The notes beneath the pieces are model-generated. The model saw only the letters and a list, made by a program, of their open reading frames with translations. It was not told the DNA's origin and did no database searches. A program made the position numbers and the translations under genes. DNA of 64,000 nucleotides, taken from Paeniroseomonas aquatica (lineage in GTDB: Bacteria > Pseudomonadota > Alphaproteobacteria > Acetobacterales > Acetobacteraceae). The stretch lies in assembly GCF_030409335.1 (NCBI RefSeq), contig NZ_JAUFPN010000180.1, positions 1-64,000 of the forward strand. Reading direction: 5' to 3'. Each line of letters begins with the position of its first letter. Position 1 is the stretch's first letter. Positions 16,993 to 26,058 of this stretch are shown here, in pieces.

Positions 16993-18137
16993 GCTGCCTC
17001 CATTTCCTCGAATTCGCTGAGCCAGTCCTCACCCAGGGCACGGCTGGCGACCCTGCGGAATCTGGGCATGGCGGAAAGCAGGGCAAGCGGCAAGGGCTGG
17101 ACGGCCGGAAGACCGTCGCCGCCCATGATCCCCGGTGCATGGAACCAGGCGAGCCGGTTGACGAAGCCGCCGCGCAGCAGCCCGGCGGCAAGCCCGGCGC
17201 CGCCCTCGGCGAGGACCCGGGTCACCCCCCGCTGCGCCAGCGCCCCGAGCAGAGCGCCGAGGTCGAGCCCGGCCCGCGCCACGCCGGGCCGGGCGCTGGG
17301 CACCGAGAGGATCTGCACCCCGGCGGCGATATAGGGCGCCAGCGTGCCGGGGCGCTGGTTGGTCCGGGTGGCGATCCAGGTCGGCACCTCGGCGGCGGTG
17401 GCGACCAGCCGGGAGGCGAGGGGGGTGCGAAGCCGGCTGTCGGCCACCACCCGGGCCAGCTTGACCCGGGCCATGCCGGGGATGCGGCAGGTCAGCTCGG
17501 GGTCGTCGGCCAGCACCGTGCCGCTGCCGACCAGCATGGCGTCGTGCCGGGCCCGCAGCGCATGCGCCTCGCGCCGGGCGGCGGGGCCGGTGATCCACTG
17601 GCTCTCGCCGCTGGCGGTGGCGATCCGCCCGTCGAGGGTGGTCGCCAGCTTCAGGGTGACCAGCGGCAGGCCGCGGGTGATGCGGTGGGCGAAGCCGGCA
17701 TTCACCGCCCGCGCCTCGTCGCCCAGCAGGCCCAGCTCGACGATGACCCCGGCGTCGCGCAGGCGCTGCAGCCCGCGGCCGTCGACCCGGGGGTCCGGGT
17801 CGCCGGTGGCGACGACGACGCGCGCCACCCCGGCGCGGACCAGCGCATCGCAGCAGGGCGGGGTGCGGCCCCAGTGCGAGCAGGGCTCGAGGGTGACATA
17901 GGCGGTGGCGCCGCGGGCCGAGCCGGGGGAGGCAGCCTCGGCCCGGGCCAGCGCCTCGGCCTCGGCATGCGGCCGGCCGCCCGGCTGGGTCCAGCCCCGG
18001 GCCAGCACCTGGCCGTCCTTCACCAGCACGCAGCCGACCGCCGGGTTGGGCCAGGTATTCCCCAGCCCACGCCGCGCGACGGCCAGCGCCGCGGCCATGT
18101 GCTGGCGGTCCTCGGTGTCGCTCATGCGGCGGGACAT
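16974..18137 (-). CDS. ribD: Riboflavin deaminase/reductase
   Basis: 387 residues from ATG 18137; ATG 18125 is an equally possible start, and neither has a clear Shine-Dalgarno. The deaminase domain shows the zinc ligands of the cytidine-deaminase fold: PHAEAEAL and EPCSHWGRTPPCCDAL. The reductase half from about residue 155 has VTLKLATTLDGRIA, ITGPAARREAHALRARHDAMLVGSGTVLADDPELTCR and VLAEGGAGLAAGLL. It carries out two successive steps of riboflavin synthesis. It is first of ribD-E-B-H-nusB-thiL. The 62 nt upstream separate it from the histidine kinase gene on the same strand, and no FMN riboswitch fits there. Confidence 0.94.
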   Translation of the reverse strand: MSRRMSDTEDRQHMAAALAVARRGLGNTWPNPAVGCVLVKDGQVLARGWTQPGGRPHAEAEALARAEAASPGSARGATAYVTLEPCSHWGRTPPCCDALVRAGVARVVVATGDPDPRVDGRGLQRLRDAGVIVELGLLGDEARAVNAGFAHRITRGLPLVTLKLATTLDGRIATASGESQWITGPAARREAHALRARHDAMLVGSGTVLADDPELTCRIPGMARVKLARVVADSRLRTPLASRLVATAAEVPTWIATRTNQRPGTLAPYIAAGVQILSVPSARPGVARAGLDLGALLGALAQRGVTRVLAEGGAGLAAGLLRGGFVNRLAWFHAPGIMGGDGLPAVQPLPLALLSAMPRFRRVASRALGEDWLSEFEEMEAACSPES

Positions 18138-18199
18138 GGGGGGGCAGGGCCGGTCAAGCTGGGTCGATGTCCTTGGGGGAGGGGGTAGGCCCCATGCCT

Positions 18200-19666
18200 T
18201 TACGGCAGATCGCGCCCGCTTGGTAAGGCGGCTGGAGGGATGGGCGCGGCGGCACCGGCCGGCCGGGGCGGGGCCGTGCCGGGCGGCGGCAAGGCCAGGG
18301 TGGCCTGCAGGCCGGGCCCGGCATCACCCAGCTTCAGGCGGGCGCCGTGCAACTCCGCCACCGCCGCCACCAGGGCAAGTCCCAGCCCGGCCCCGGGGCG
18401 GCTGCGGGCGGCGTCCAGCCGGTGGAAGCGCCGCAGCACCGCCTCGCGCGCTTCGGCCGGGATGCCGGCGCCGTCGTCGGTGACGGTGATCCGCGCCTCG
18501 GGCGTCAGCGCCACGGTGATGAGCCCTCCCTCCCGCCCGTGCTTCACCGCATTGTCCAGCAGGTTGGCCAGGGCCTGAGTCAGCAGCTCGCGGTCGCCGA
18601 AGACGGCGACGCCGGGGGCGAGGCGGGTCTCCAGCCGCTGGCCGCGCTCCTCCGCCGCCGGGGCATAGACCTCGGCGACCGTCACCAGCAGGGCGGAGAG
18701 GTCGAGCGGCGCGAAGCCGGCGCGGCGGGCGCCGCTCTCCACCTGGGCGATCCGCAGCAGGGCGGCGAAGATCTCCAGCAGTTGCTCGCAGTCGCGGATG
18801 GCGGCCTCGGTCGCCTCGCGCCAGCCGGCGTCGTCGGGCGCCCGCAGCGCCCCCTCCAGCCGCTGCCGCAGCCGGCCGAGCGGGGTGCGGAGGTCGTGGG
18901 CGATGTCGTCGGTGACCTGCCGCAGGGTCTGCATCAGGCTCTGCACCCGGTCGAGCGCGGCGTTGATCCGCCGCGCCAGCCGGTCGAATTCATCGCCGCC
19001 GGCGCGGATCGGCAGGCGATGGCCGATCTCCCCGGCCTCCACCCGGGCCAGGGCGGCATCCATCGCCGCCGCCCGGCGGGTGACGCCGCGGCCCATCAGC
19101 AGCCCGCCGGCCAGGCCGAGCAGCATGGCCGCGCCGCCGACCCAGCCGGCGGCGCCGAGCAGCAGTGATTCGAGCTGGCGCACCGGCGCCACGTCGCGCG
19201 CCACCACCAGGAAGCCGCCGCCGGGCAGGGCGGTGCCAAAGGCGAGCAGCTCGGTGGCCTGGGCCTCGGGCCCTTCCAGGCGCAGGTTCTCCCAGCCCGC
19301 GGCGCGCGGTGCCCGGGCCAGGTTGCCGGCGATGCGGCTGCCGTCGGGACCCGCCATCAGGTAGTACTGGGTCCCGCTGCGGTCCGCCGCCAGCCGCGCC
19401 TCGACCGAGACCGCGACCGAACGCGATCCGCCCAGCCGCGCCGCCTGGATCAGGACGCCGGCGTCCCGTTCCACCTCCTGCGCCAGTTGCCGCAGGGCGA
19501 AGCCGGTGGTCGCCCACCAGGCCACCGCCGAGAGCGCGGCGGTGCCGAGCAGGGTCAGCAGCAGGTGCAGCAGGGTGACCCGGAAGGCGGTGGTGCGCCA
19601 CCAGCGGGTGGTGGGCTCCGCCGGCGCCACCGGCATGGGCGGCTCAGTCGGGGGCGCGGATGACAT
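18200..19666 (-). CDS. Sensor histidine kinase
   Basis: 488 residues. Two membrane segments (about 29-52 and 165-190) flank a periplasmic loop of roughly 110 residues. A HAMP domain follows (GRGVTRRAAAMDAALARVEAGEIGHRLP), then the H-box DDIAHDLRTPLGRLRQ (His near 257), N-box LLDNAVKHG, DDGAGIP and GAGLGLALV. HK of the EnvZ/QseC class; the Pro-rich tail is probably disordered. It overlaps the response regulator gene by 23 nt. The divergent DegP-like protease hints at an envelope-stress role (inference). Confidence 0.92.
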   Translation of the reverse strand: MSSAPPTEPPMPVAPAEPTTRWWRTTAFRVTLLHLLLTLLGTAALSAVAWWATTGFALRQLAQEVERDAGVLIQAARLGGSRSVAVSVEARLAADRSGTQYYLMAGPDGSRIAGNLARAPRAAGWENLRLEGPEAQATELLAFGTALPGGGFLVVARDVAPVRQLESLLLGAAGWVGGAAMLLGLAGGLLMGRGVTRRAAAMDAALARVEAGEIGHRLPIRAGGDEFDRLARRINAALDRVQSLMQTLRQVTDDIAHDLRTPLGRLRQRLEGALRAPDDAGWREATEAAIRDCEQLLEIFAALLRIAQVESGARRAGFAPLDLSALLVTVAEVYAPAAEERGQRLETRLAPGVAVFGDRELLTQALANLLDNAVKHGREGGLITVALTPEARITVTDDGAGIPAEAREAVLRRFHRLDAARSRPGAGLGLALVAAVAELHGARLKLGDAGPGLQATLALPPPGTAPPRPAGAAAPIPPAALPSGRDLP

Positions 19667-20324
19667 AGCCGGCGCCCCGCATGGTGTGGATCAGCGCCGG
19701 GGCCTCCTCGCCGCCGAGCTTGGCGCGGAGCCGGCTGACATGGGTCTCGACCACGCTGGTCCTGGGGTCGAAATGGAAATCCCAGACCCCCTCGAGGAGC
19801 ATGGTCCGCGTCACCACCTGCCCGGTGCGGCGCATGAGGTATTCCAGCAGCCGGAATTCGCGCGGCTGCAGCTCGATGCGCCGGCCGCCGCGGGTGACCA
19901 CCCGCCGCAGCAGGTCCATCTCCAGGTCGGCGACCCGCAGCGTGGTCGCCTCGGCGGCCATCGGCGGGCGGCGGGCCAGGGCGTTCAGCCGGGCCGCGAG
20001 CTCGGCGAAGGCGAAGGGCTTGCCGAGGTAGTCGTCGGCCCCGGCCTCCAGCCCCTCCACCCGGTCGCCGACGCCGGTGCGGGCGGTCAGGAACAGCACC
20101 GGCGTGCGCAGCCCGGCCGCCCGCAGGGCCCTGACCAGGCCGAGCCCGTCCAGGCGCGGCAGCATCCGGTCCACCACCAGCACGTCATAGCCTCCGCCGC
20201 CCATCGCCAGGTGCAGCCCGTCCGGGCCGTCGGCGGCATGGTCCACCACATGCCCGGCCTCGGTCAGGCCGCGCCGGATGAAGCCGGCCGTCTCCGGGTC
20301 ATCCTCCACCAGCAGGATCTTCAC
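19644..20324 (-). CDS. OmpR/PhoB-family response regulator
   Basis: 226 residues. A GTG start at 20324 is preferred: GGAGG sits 5 nt upstream, and KILLVEDDPE is the usual receiver opening. Asp52 (VVDRMLP) is the phosphoacceptor, with acidic pair Asp8/Asp9, Thr in FLTARTG and Lys in YLGKPFAF. The C-terminal winged helix (ELQPREFRLLEYLMRRTGQVVTRTMLLEGVWDFHFDPRTSVVETHVSRLRAKL) is a PhoB/CzcR-type DNA-binding domain. It is the first gene of the pair; a palindrome lies directly upstream. Confidence 0.93.
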   Translation of the reverse strand: MKILLVEDDPETAGFIRRGLTEAGHVVDHAADGPDGLHLAMGGGGYDVLVVDRMLPRLDGLGLVRALRAAGLRTPVLFLTARTGVGDRVEGLEAGADDYLGKPFAFAELAARLNALARRPPMAAEATTLRVADLEMDLLRRVVTRGGRRIELQPREFRLLEYLMRRTGQVVTRTMLLEGVWDFHFDPRTSVVETHVSRLRAKLGGEEAPALIHTMRGAGYVIRAPD

Positions 20325-20337
20325 GCAACCTCCGCCC

Positions 20338-20357
20338 ACCATACGGATCGGTATGGT
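20338..20357. promoter_or_regulatory. Palindromic operator candidate between response regulator and protease genes
   Basis: ACCATACGGATCGGTATGGT: 7-bp inverted arms ACCATAC/GTATGGT around GGATCG. It lies 14 nt upstream of the response regulator GTG, next to its Shine-Dalgarno, and about 90 nt upstream of the protease ATG. Placement in a divergent two-component/protease gap suggests autoregulation or coregulation. Inference only. Confidence 0.45.
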
Positions 20358-20445
20358 TCGGGGCAGGATGCGGGCAAACGCCATGCTGTTCCATGGCCCC
20401 CATGCCGATCCCCGCTTCGGGGACGACCTGAGGAGCCAGACACCG

Positions 20446-21921
20446 ATGCCCCGCATCCAACCCCGCACCAAGATCCTAGCCGCCGGCGCCCTGGCCTTGG
20501 CCCTCGGCACCACCGCGCTGACCCAGTTCGCCCCCCAGGCCACCGCCCAGTCCGTGCCGGCGACGGCCGTGGCCCTGCCGCGCCCGGTCGGGCCGGACTT
20601 CGCCGACCTCGCCGCCCGCGTCGCCCCGGCGGTGGTGCGGATCAGCGTCATCGGCCATACCGAGGCGACCCCGGTCGACATGCCCCCCGAATTCCGCGGC
20701 ACCCCCTTCGAGCGCTTCTTCCAGCAGCGCCAGGGCCCGCAGGAGCGCCAGGGTCCGCAGGGTAGCGGCCGCCGCACCATGGGCCAGGGCAGCGGCTTCA
20801 TCGTCGACGGCGCCGGCTATGTCGTGACCAACAACCACGTGGTCGGCGAGGCCGATGCGGTGCGGGTCGAGCTGGCCGATGGCCGCCAGCTGCCGGGCAA
20901 GGTGGTCGGCACCGATCCCAAGACCGACCTCGCCCTGCTGAAGATCGAGGCCGGCGGCCCCCTGCCGACGGTCGCCTTCGGCAACAGCGATCAGCTCCGG
21001 GTCGGCGAATGGGTGCTGGCCATGGGCAATCCCTTCGGCCTGGGCGGCACCGCGACGGCGGGCATCGTCTCCGCCCGCGGCCGGCAGATCGGCGCCGGGC
21101 CCTATGACGACTTCATCCAGACCGATGCCTCGATCAACCCCGGCAATTCCGGCGGTCCGCTGTTCAACACGGCCGGCGAGGTGGTCGGGGTGAATGCGGC
21201 GATCTTCTCCCCCTCGGGCGGCAACATCGGCATCGGCTTCGCGGTGCCCTCCTCCCTGGCGCAATCGGTCATCGCCCAGCTCAAGGACAGCGGCCGGGTG
21301 GAGCGGGGCTGGCTCGGCGTCTCGATGCAGGCGATTGACCCGACGCTGGCCAGCGCGCTCGGCGTGAGCGACAGCAAGGGCGCGCTCATCGGCGCGGTGG
21401 AGACCGACGGCCCGGCCGCGCGGGCCGGGCTGCAGCCGGGCGACATCGTCACCGGCTTCAACGGCCGGCCGATCGTGGCGCCGCGCGACCTCGCCGAGGC
21501 GGTCGGCGCGGTGAAGCCCGGCGCCGCGGTCAGCATCGCCGTGCTGCGCGACGGGCATCAGCAGGAGCAGCGGGTCACGCTCGGCGACCAGCCGGACAGC
21601 CGCGAAGCCAAGGGCGGCCCGGCCGCCGCGGCGCCGGCGACCGGGCTCGGCCTGGCCCTGGCGCCGCGGGGCCGCGGCACCCCGGGCGGCGCCGGCCCCG
21701 GCGTGGTGGTGGCCGAGGTCCGTCCGGACAGCGTCGCCGCCGCCCAGGGCATGCAGCCCGGCGACGTGATCCTGCGGGCCGGCGACCGGGCCGTCACCCG
21801 TCCCGGTGACGTGGCCGAGGCGGTGACCGCGGCGCGGCGCGACAACCGCCCGGCGATCGCGCTGCAGATCGAACGGGACGGCGGCCGCGCCTTCGTCGCC
21901 CTGCCGCTCCGCGCCGGCTGA
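20446..21921 (+). CDS. DegP/HtrA-like periplasmic serine protease (Do family)
   Basis: 491 residues. Start ATG 20446 has GAGGAG upstream and gives a Sec signal peptide (RTKILAAGALALALGTTALTQFAPQATAQS). The trypsin-like triad is visible: His in VTNNHVVGEAD, Asp in TDPKTDLALLKIE, Ser in NPGNSGGPLFN. Two PDZ domains follow (GAVETDGPAARAGLQPGDIVTGFNG and VVAEVRPDSVAAAQGMQPGDVILRAGD). Gln-rich EFRGTPFERFFQQRQGPQERQ matches the LA loop. It degrades or refolds damaged envelope proteins. It diverges from the two-component pair. Confidence 0.94.
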   Translation: MPRIQPRTKILAAGALALALGTTALTQFAPQATAQSVPATAVALPRPVGPDFADLAARVAPAVVRISVIGHTEATPVDMPPEFRGTPFERFFQQRQGPQERQGPQGSGRRTMGQGSGFIVDGAGYVVTNNHVVGEADAVRVELADGRQLPGKVVGTDPKTDLALLKIEAGGPLPTVAFGNSDQLRVGEWVLAMGNPFGLGGTATAGIVSARGRQIGAGPYDDFIQTDASINPGNSGGPLFNTAGEVVGVNAAIFSPSGGNIGIGFAVPSSLAQSVIAQLKDSGRVERGWLGVSMQAIDPTLASALGVSDSKGALIGAVETDGPAARAGLQPGDIVTGFNGRPIVAPRDLAEAVGAVKPGAAVSIAVLRDGHQQEQRVTLGDQPDSREAKGGPAAAAPATGLGLALAPRGRGTPGGAGPGVVVAEVRPDSVAAAQGMQPGDVILRAGDRAVTRPGDVAEAVTAARRDNRPAIALQIERDGGRAFVALPLRAG

Positions 21922-21927
21922 GCCTCT

Positions 21928-21956
21928 CCCGCCCCGGCGGTCCCCGCCGGGGCGGG
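21928..21956 (+). terminator. Strong hairpin after the DegP-like gene
   Basis: Perfect 13-bp stem CCCGCCCCGGCGG/CCGCCGGGGCGGG with a 3-nt loop (TCC), 7 nt past the stop codon. The tail is CCTTGCC with few T, so termination may be imperfect, but no gene overlaps it. The remainder of 21957-22066 holds no recognised feature. Confidence 0.65.
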
Positions 21957-22066
21957 CCTTGCCAGGCGGCACGGTGCTTGCTTCACAAACGGGCTCGCTT
22001 CCCCTACGGCATCCGGCCGAGGATCGTGGCGAGGCGGAGCGTGAGCGGCATGGGCAAGCCTGTGGC

Positions 22067-23131
22067 ATGAGTAGGATGCGGCGGCTCGCGCGCCTGCTGC
22101 TCGGGGCGGTGGCGGGCGGCCTCGGGGGGGCCGGCTTCGCCGCCCTGCACCTGCCCTTGCCCTGGCTGACCGGCTCGCTGCTCGCGGTCGCGGCAGTGCG
22201 GCTCTGCGGTGCCCCGGCCGAAGCCTCCCGGCCGGCCCGCAATACCGGCTTCGTCGTGGTCGGCAGCGCGCTGGGCCTGTATTTCACGCCGGCCACCGCG
22301 GCGGTGCTGCTGGCCAACATGCCGCTGCTGGTCGCGGCGGCACTGCTGACCATCGGCCTCGGCGGCGGGCTGGCGCTGCTGCTGGCCCGCACCGGCCAGG
22401 TCGACCCGGCGACCGCCTGGTTCGCCTCCATCCCCGGCGGCGCCGCCGACATGGCCATGCTGGCGGAAGGCTACGGCGGCGCCGGCGCGCCGGTCGCGGT
22501 CGCGCAACTGCTCCGCGTCGTCTCCGTGGTGGTGCTGGTGCCCAATGCCATGGCGCTGACCGGCCTGCACGGCGACCATCCTCAGATCGCCGCCAGCCTG
22601 CCCTTCTCCATCCCCGGCTACGCCATGCTCTTCGGCGCCGGTCTCGCCGCCGCCTGGGTACTGCTGCGCTGCGGCCTGCGCGCCGGCTGGATGCTGGGGC
22701 CGCTCGCGGTGAGCGCCGCCATCACCGCCGCGGGCCATACCCTCTCGGGCGTGCCGCTCTGGCTGACGGCGGCGGCCCAGGTGGCGCTCGGCGCCAATCT
22801 CGGCGCGGGCTTCGACCGGGCGATGCTCGCCCGCACCCGCCGCTTCATCCCCGCCGCCCTGCTGCATGTCTGGCTGCTGATGGCCGGTTGTGCCGCCGCC
22901 GGCATCGGCCTCGCGTTGCTCACCGGCAAGCCGATGGGGGCGCTGCTGCTCGGCACCGCCCCCGGCGGCATCGCCGAGATGAGCCTGACCGCCAAGACCC
23001 TGGGGCTGGAGGTGGCGCTCGTCGTCACCATGCAGGTGACGCGGATTTTCCTGGTGGCGGCGCTGACGCCGCCGGTATTCCGGCTGGTGCACCGGCGGCA
23101 CCTCGCCGCCGCGCCGGCCGCGGGGGACTGA
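22067..23131 (+). CDS. AbrB-family membrane protein (putative ammonia monooxygenase-like)
   Basis: 354 residues, about ten hydrophobic segments, with the AbrB-duplication architecture: GGAGFAALHLPLPWLTGSLLAVA near the N-terminus is echoed in the second half. ASIPGGAADMAMLAEGYGG and GTAPGGIAEMSLTAKTLGL are the paired loop motifs of this family, formerly annotated as ammonia monooxygenase regulators. Substrate is unknown; small organic solutes have been suggested. It ends 7 nt before the first amidase start, so it may import or export that enzyme's substrate or product. Confidence 0.82.
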   Translation: MSRMRRLARLLLGAVAGGLGGAGFAALHLPLPWLTGSLLAVAAVRLCGAPAEASRPARNTGFVVVGSALGLYFTPATAAVLLANMPLLVAAALLTIGLGGGLALLLARTGQVDPATAWFASIPGGAADMAMLAEGYGGAGAPVAVAQLLRVVSVVVLVPNAMALTGLHGDHPQIAASLPFSIPGYAMLFGAGLAAAWVLLRCGLRAGWMLGPLAVSAAITAAGHTLSGVPLWLTAAAQVALGANLGAGFDRAMLARTRRFIPAALLHVWLLMAGCAAAGIGLALLTGKPMGALLLGTAPGGIAEMSLTAKTLGLEVALVVTMQVTRIFLVAALTPPVFRLVHRRHLAAAPAAGD

Positions 23132-23138
23132 GCGCGCG

Positions 23139-24515
23139 ATGACCGACGACCCCTGCCTGCTCTCGGCCGCCGAGGCCGGCCGCCGCATCGCCGCCCGCCG
23201 GCTCTCGCCCGTGGCCTATGTGGAGGCCCTGCTGGCCCGCATCGCCGCGGTCGAGGACCGGGTCCATGCCTATATCACCGTGCTGGCCGAGCCCGCGTTG
23301 GCCGCCGCCCGCCGCGCGGAGGCCGAGATCGCCGCCGGCCGTTGGCGCGGGCCGCTGCATGGCGTGCCCTTCGCGGTGAAGGACAATTACTTTACCGCCG
23401 GGGTGCGGACCACCGCCGGCTCCCGGCTGATGCTGGAGACCGTCCCGGACAGCACCGCCCATATCGTCACCCGGCTGGAGGCGGCGGGCGCCATCCTGCT
23501 GGGCAAGCTGAACACCTGGGAATACGGCACCGGCAACGGCGGGATCTATTTCGACCTGCCCTTCGAGCCAGCCCGCAATCCCTGGGACCTCGCGCGCTTC
23601 ACCGGCGGCTCCTCGACCGGCGCCGGGGCCTCGGTCGCCGCCGGCATCGCCCCCTTCGCGCTCGGCTCGGATACCGGCGGGTCGATCCGCCTGCCGGCCG
23701 CGGCCTGCGGGCTGGCCGGGCTGAAGGCGACCTACGGCCGGGTCAGCCGGGCCGGGGTGCTGCCGAATTGCTGGTCGCTCGATGTCACCGGCGCGCTCTG
23801 CTGGACCGCCGAGGACAGCGCCCTGGTGCTGAACGCCATCGCCGGGCATGACCCGGCGGACCCCGGCAGCGCGGCGGAGCCGGTGCCGGACTACCGCGCC
23901 GGGCTGCATGGCGGCGTCGCGGGGCTGACCATCGGGAGGGTCGCGGCCGAGGGCGTGACCACGGGCATCGACGCGGCGGCAGCGGTCCTCGAGCGGCTCG
24001 GCGCCCGGCTGGTGGAGGCGAGCCTGCCGGCGCCGCTGGCGGATTACCGCCGCGCCGCCAGCCTCATCAACTGGTCCGAATCGCTGTCGATCCACGAGCA
24101 GGACTTCCGGGAGCGCGCCTCGCTCATGGGCCAGGCGCTGCGCGACAAGATGACCTCCGGCAGCCTGGTGCGTGCCGCGGACTACCTCGCGGCGCAACGG
24201 CTGCGCCGGCAGCTGGCCCGCGGCATGGATGCGGTCTTCGGCGGCTGTGACCTGCTGCTGCTGCCCGGCGCTTTCGGCGTCGCGCCGCGGCTGGACGACG
24301 CCGCCGGCACCATGGCCTTCACCCGCGAGAGCGCCATGAACGTCGCCAACCTCTCGGGCCATCCCGCCATGTCCGTGCTCACCGGCTTCGATGCCGCCGG
24401 GCTGCCACTGAACGCGCAGCTCATGGGCCGGTACTTCGACGAGGCGACGGTGCTGCGCGCCGCCGCGGCGCTGGAAGCCGCCACCCCGCACCGCGCCCGC
24501 CGCCCGGCCCTCTAG
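23139..24515 (+). CDS. Amidase (amidase-signature family)
   Basis: 458 residues. The Ser-cisSer-Lys triad is clear: Lys in PFAVKDNYF, cis-Ser in FTGGSSTGAGASVAAG, nucleophile Ser in GSDTGGSIRLPAA. It is GatA/AtzE-like and hydrolyses amide bonds; no tRNA-amidotransferase partners are present. It sits between the AbrB protein and an AtzG/GatC-like small gene, with a second amidase after that. Confidence 0.9.
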   Translation: MTDDPCLLSAAEAGRRIAARRLSPVAYVEALLARIAAVEDRVHAYITVLAEPALAAARRAEAEIAAGRWRGPLHGVPFAVKDNYFTAGVRTTAGSRLMLETVPDSTAHIVTRLEAAGAILLGKLNTWEYGTGNGGIYFDLPFEPARNPWDLARFTGGSSTGAGASVAAGIAPFALGSDTGGSIRLPAAACGLAGLKATYGRVSRAGVLPNCWSLDVTGALCWTAEDSALVLNAIAGHDPADPGSAAEPVPDYRAGLHGGVAGLTIGRVAAEGVTTGIDAAAAVLERLGARLVEASLPAPLADYRRAASLINWSESLSIHEQDFRERASLMGQALRDKMTSGSLVRAADYLAAQRLRRQLARGMDAVFGGCDLLLLPGAFGVAPRLDDAAGTMAFTRESAMNVANLSGHPAMSVLTGFDAAGLPLNAQLMGRYFDEATVLRAAAALEAATPHRARRPAL

Positions 24516-24528
24516 GAGGACTCCCGTG

Positions 24529-24714
24529 ATGACCGAACCGAGCCCCGAGGAAATCGCCGCCTTCGCCGCCCGGCACGGCCTGGCCGCATTGACGCCGGCG
24601 CAGCTGGCGCGCATGGCGGTGCTGGCCCGGACCGTTGCGGAGGCCGCCGCCGGCCTGTCCCGCGTCACCGACAAATTCGTCGAGCCGATGCCCGTCTTCC
24701 GGGTGCGCGGCTGA
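24529..24714 (+). CDS. AtzG/GatC-like small protein between two amidases
   Basis: 61 residues from ATG 24529; GTG 24526 is the alternative. AGGAGGA at 24514-24520 is a strong ribosome site. The sequence PEEIAAFAARHGLAALTPAQLARMAVLARTVAEAAAGLS ends in EPMPVFRVRG. A short helical hairpin with a Pro-rich tail reading P.PVFR is the shape of AtzG-like (DUF4089) proteins, which wrap around AtzE-type amidases as GatC does around GatA. The position between two amidase genes supports the same role. Assignment is by pattern only. Confidence 0.6.
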   Translation: MTEPSPEEIAAFAARHGLAALTPAQLARMAVLARTVAEAAAGLSRVTDKFVEPMPVFRVRG

Positions 24715-24727
24715 GAGGAGAACCGCC

Positions 24728-26014
24728 GTGGAACCCTGGCAACTTACCGCCACCGCCGCCACCGCCCTGCTGCAGGAGGGAAGGCTGACCGCCGAGGCGC
24801 TGACCCGTTCCTGCCTCGAGCGCATCGCCGAACGCGACCCGGTGACCAAGGCCTGGTCCTATCTCGATCCGCTGCTGGCGATCCGCAGCGCGCGGGAGGT
24901 GGACAAGACCTACGTGCGCGGCGTGCTGCACGGCCTGCCGCTCGGCGTGAAGGACATGATCGACACCGCCGACATGCCGACGACCCATAACTCCCCGATC
25001 TACCAGGGGCTGCAGCAAGGGCGCGACGCCGCCTGCGTCGGCATCGCGCGCGGCGAGGGCGCGGTGATCCTCGGCAAGACGGATACGGTGGAATTCGCCG
25101 CAGGCGGGCGCCGGGCGCTGACCCGCAACCCGCATGACGCGGCGCGCACCCCGGGCGGTTCCTCCTCCGGCTCGGCCGCCGCCGTCGCCGACGGCATGGT
25201 ACCGCTGGCCTTCGGCACCCAGACCGGCGGCAGCACCATCCGCCCGGCCTCCTTCTGCGGCATCTATGCGATGAAGCCGACGCATGGGGTGGTGAATTCC
25301 GAAGGCGCCAAGCGCTATTCGCATACGCTCGACACCATCGGCTGGTACGCGCGGGCTCCGTCCGACCTGCGGCTGGTCGCCGAGGCCTTCCGGCTGTTCG
25401 GCATCGAGGCGCCGACCGGCAAGACCGTGCAGCAGCTGCGCATCGGCGTCTGCCAGGGGCCGAACTGGCACCTGGCCGAGGAGGAATCGCAGAACGCGCT
25501 GCTGCTGGCGGCCAAGCGTCTGGAAGCCGCCGGCGCCATCGTCGAGGAGCTGGCCCTGCCGCAGCCCTTCGAGGGCATCACCGAGGCCCAGCGCGTCGTG
25601 CTGCTCGGCGAGGGCCGCGGCGCCTTCCTGCAGGAATATCTCCAGGCCCATGGCACGCTGCATGCCGACTTCCGCGACCGGGTCGAGAATTTCGCGGATA
25701 TCACCGGGCCGCAGCTGGCCGGCGCCTACAACCTCGCCGGCGACTGCCGCAAGCTCTGGGATGCGCTGTTTCCGCGCTTCGACGCGGTGCTGACCCCGGC
25801 GGCGGTGGGCGAGGCGCCGCTGGGCCGGCAGGATACCGGCAACCCGGTCTTCAACAGCATGTGGACGCTGCTGCACGTGCCCTGCATCGCCATCCCCGCC
25901 ACCCGCGGGCCGCATGGGATGCCGGTTGGGGTGCAGATCGTCGGGCCGCGCTTCGGCGATGCCGCGCTGCTGGACGTGGCGGCGGCGGTCGCGCCGGTGA
26001 TCGACGCCGAATAG
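24728..26014 (+). CDS. Amidase (amidase-signature family)
   Basis: 428 residues from GTG 24728, with GAGAGGAG 7 nt upstream; no suitable ATG exists. The triad is Lys in LGVKDMIDT, Ser in TPGGSSSGSAAAVADG, Ser in GTQTGGSTIRPASFCG. Residue C-terminal to the nucleophile (YAMKPTHGVVNSEGAKRYSHTLDTIG) is typical. The sequence differs greatly from the upstream amidase, so this is not a tandem duplication but two enzymes with probably different substrates. It converges on rutE-like gene across a hairpin terminator. Confidence 0.9.
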   Translation: MEPWQLTATAATALLQEGRLTAEALTRSCLERIAERDPVTKAWSYLDPLLAIRSAREVDKTYVRGVLHGLPLGVKDMIDTADMPTTHNSPIYQGLQQGRDAACVGIARGEGAVILGKTDTVEFAAGGRRALTRNPHDAARTPGGSSSGSAAAVADGMVPLAFGTQTGGSTIRPASFCGIYAMKPTHGVVNSEGAKRYSHTLDTIGWYARAPSDLRLVAEAFRLFGIEAPTGKTVQQLRIGVCQGPNWHLAEEESQNALLLAAKRLEAAGAIVEELALPQPFEGITEAQRVVLLGEGRGAFLQEYLQAHGTLHADFRDRVENFADITGPQLAGAYNLAGDCRKLWDALFPRFDAVLTPAAVGEAPLGRQDTGNPVFNSMWTLLHVPCIAIPATRGPHGMPVGVQIVGPRFGDAALLDVAAAVAPVIDAE

Positions 26015-26021
26015 GGCAGGG

Positions 26022-26045
26022 CCGGGGAGGCGGCTGCCTCCCCGG
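26022..26045. terminator. Bidirectional terminator between convergent genes
   Basis: Perfect 10-bp stem CCGGGGAGGC/GCCTCCCCGG with a 4-nt loop (GGCT), placed between the amidase stop at 26014 and the minus-strand stop at 26059. No T-run on either side. Confidence 0.65.
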
Positions 26046-26058
26046 ATCCGCCGCGCCC

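Noticed and set aside
18138-18199. FMN riboswitch before ribD
   Set aside because: The gap is only 62 nt and lacks the conserved RFN-element blocks; the element needs about 130 nt.
23025-24674. Minus-strand open frame of 549 codons
   Set aside because: Antisense of the first amidase; low-complexity composition typical of GC-rich shadow frames.
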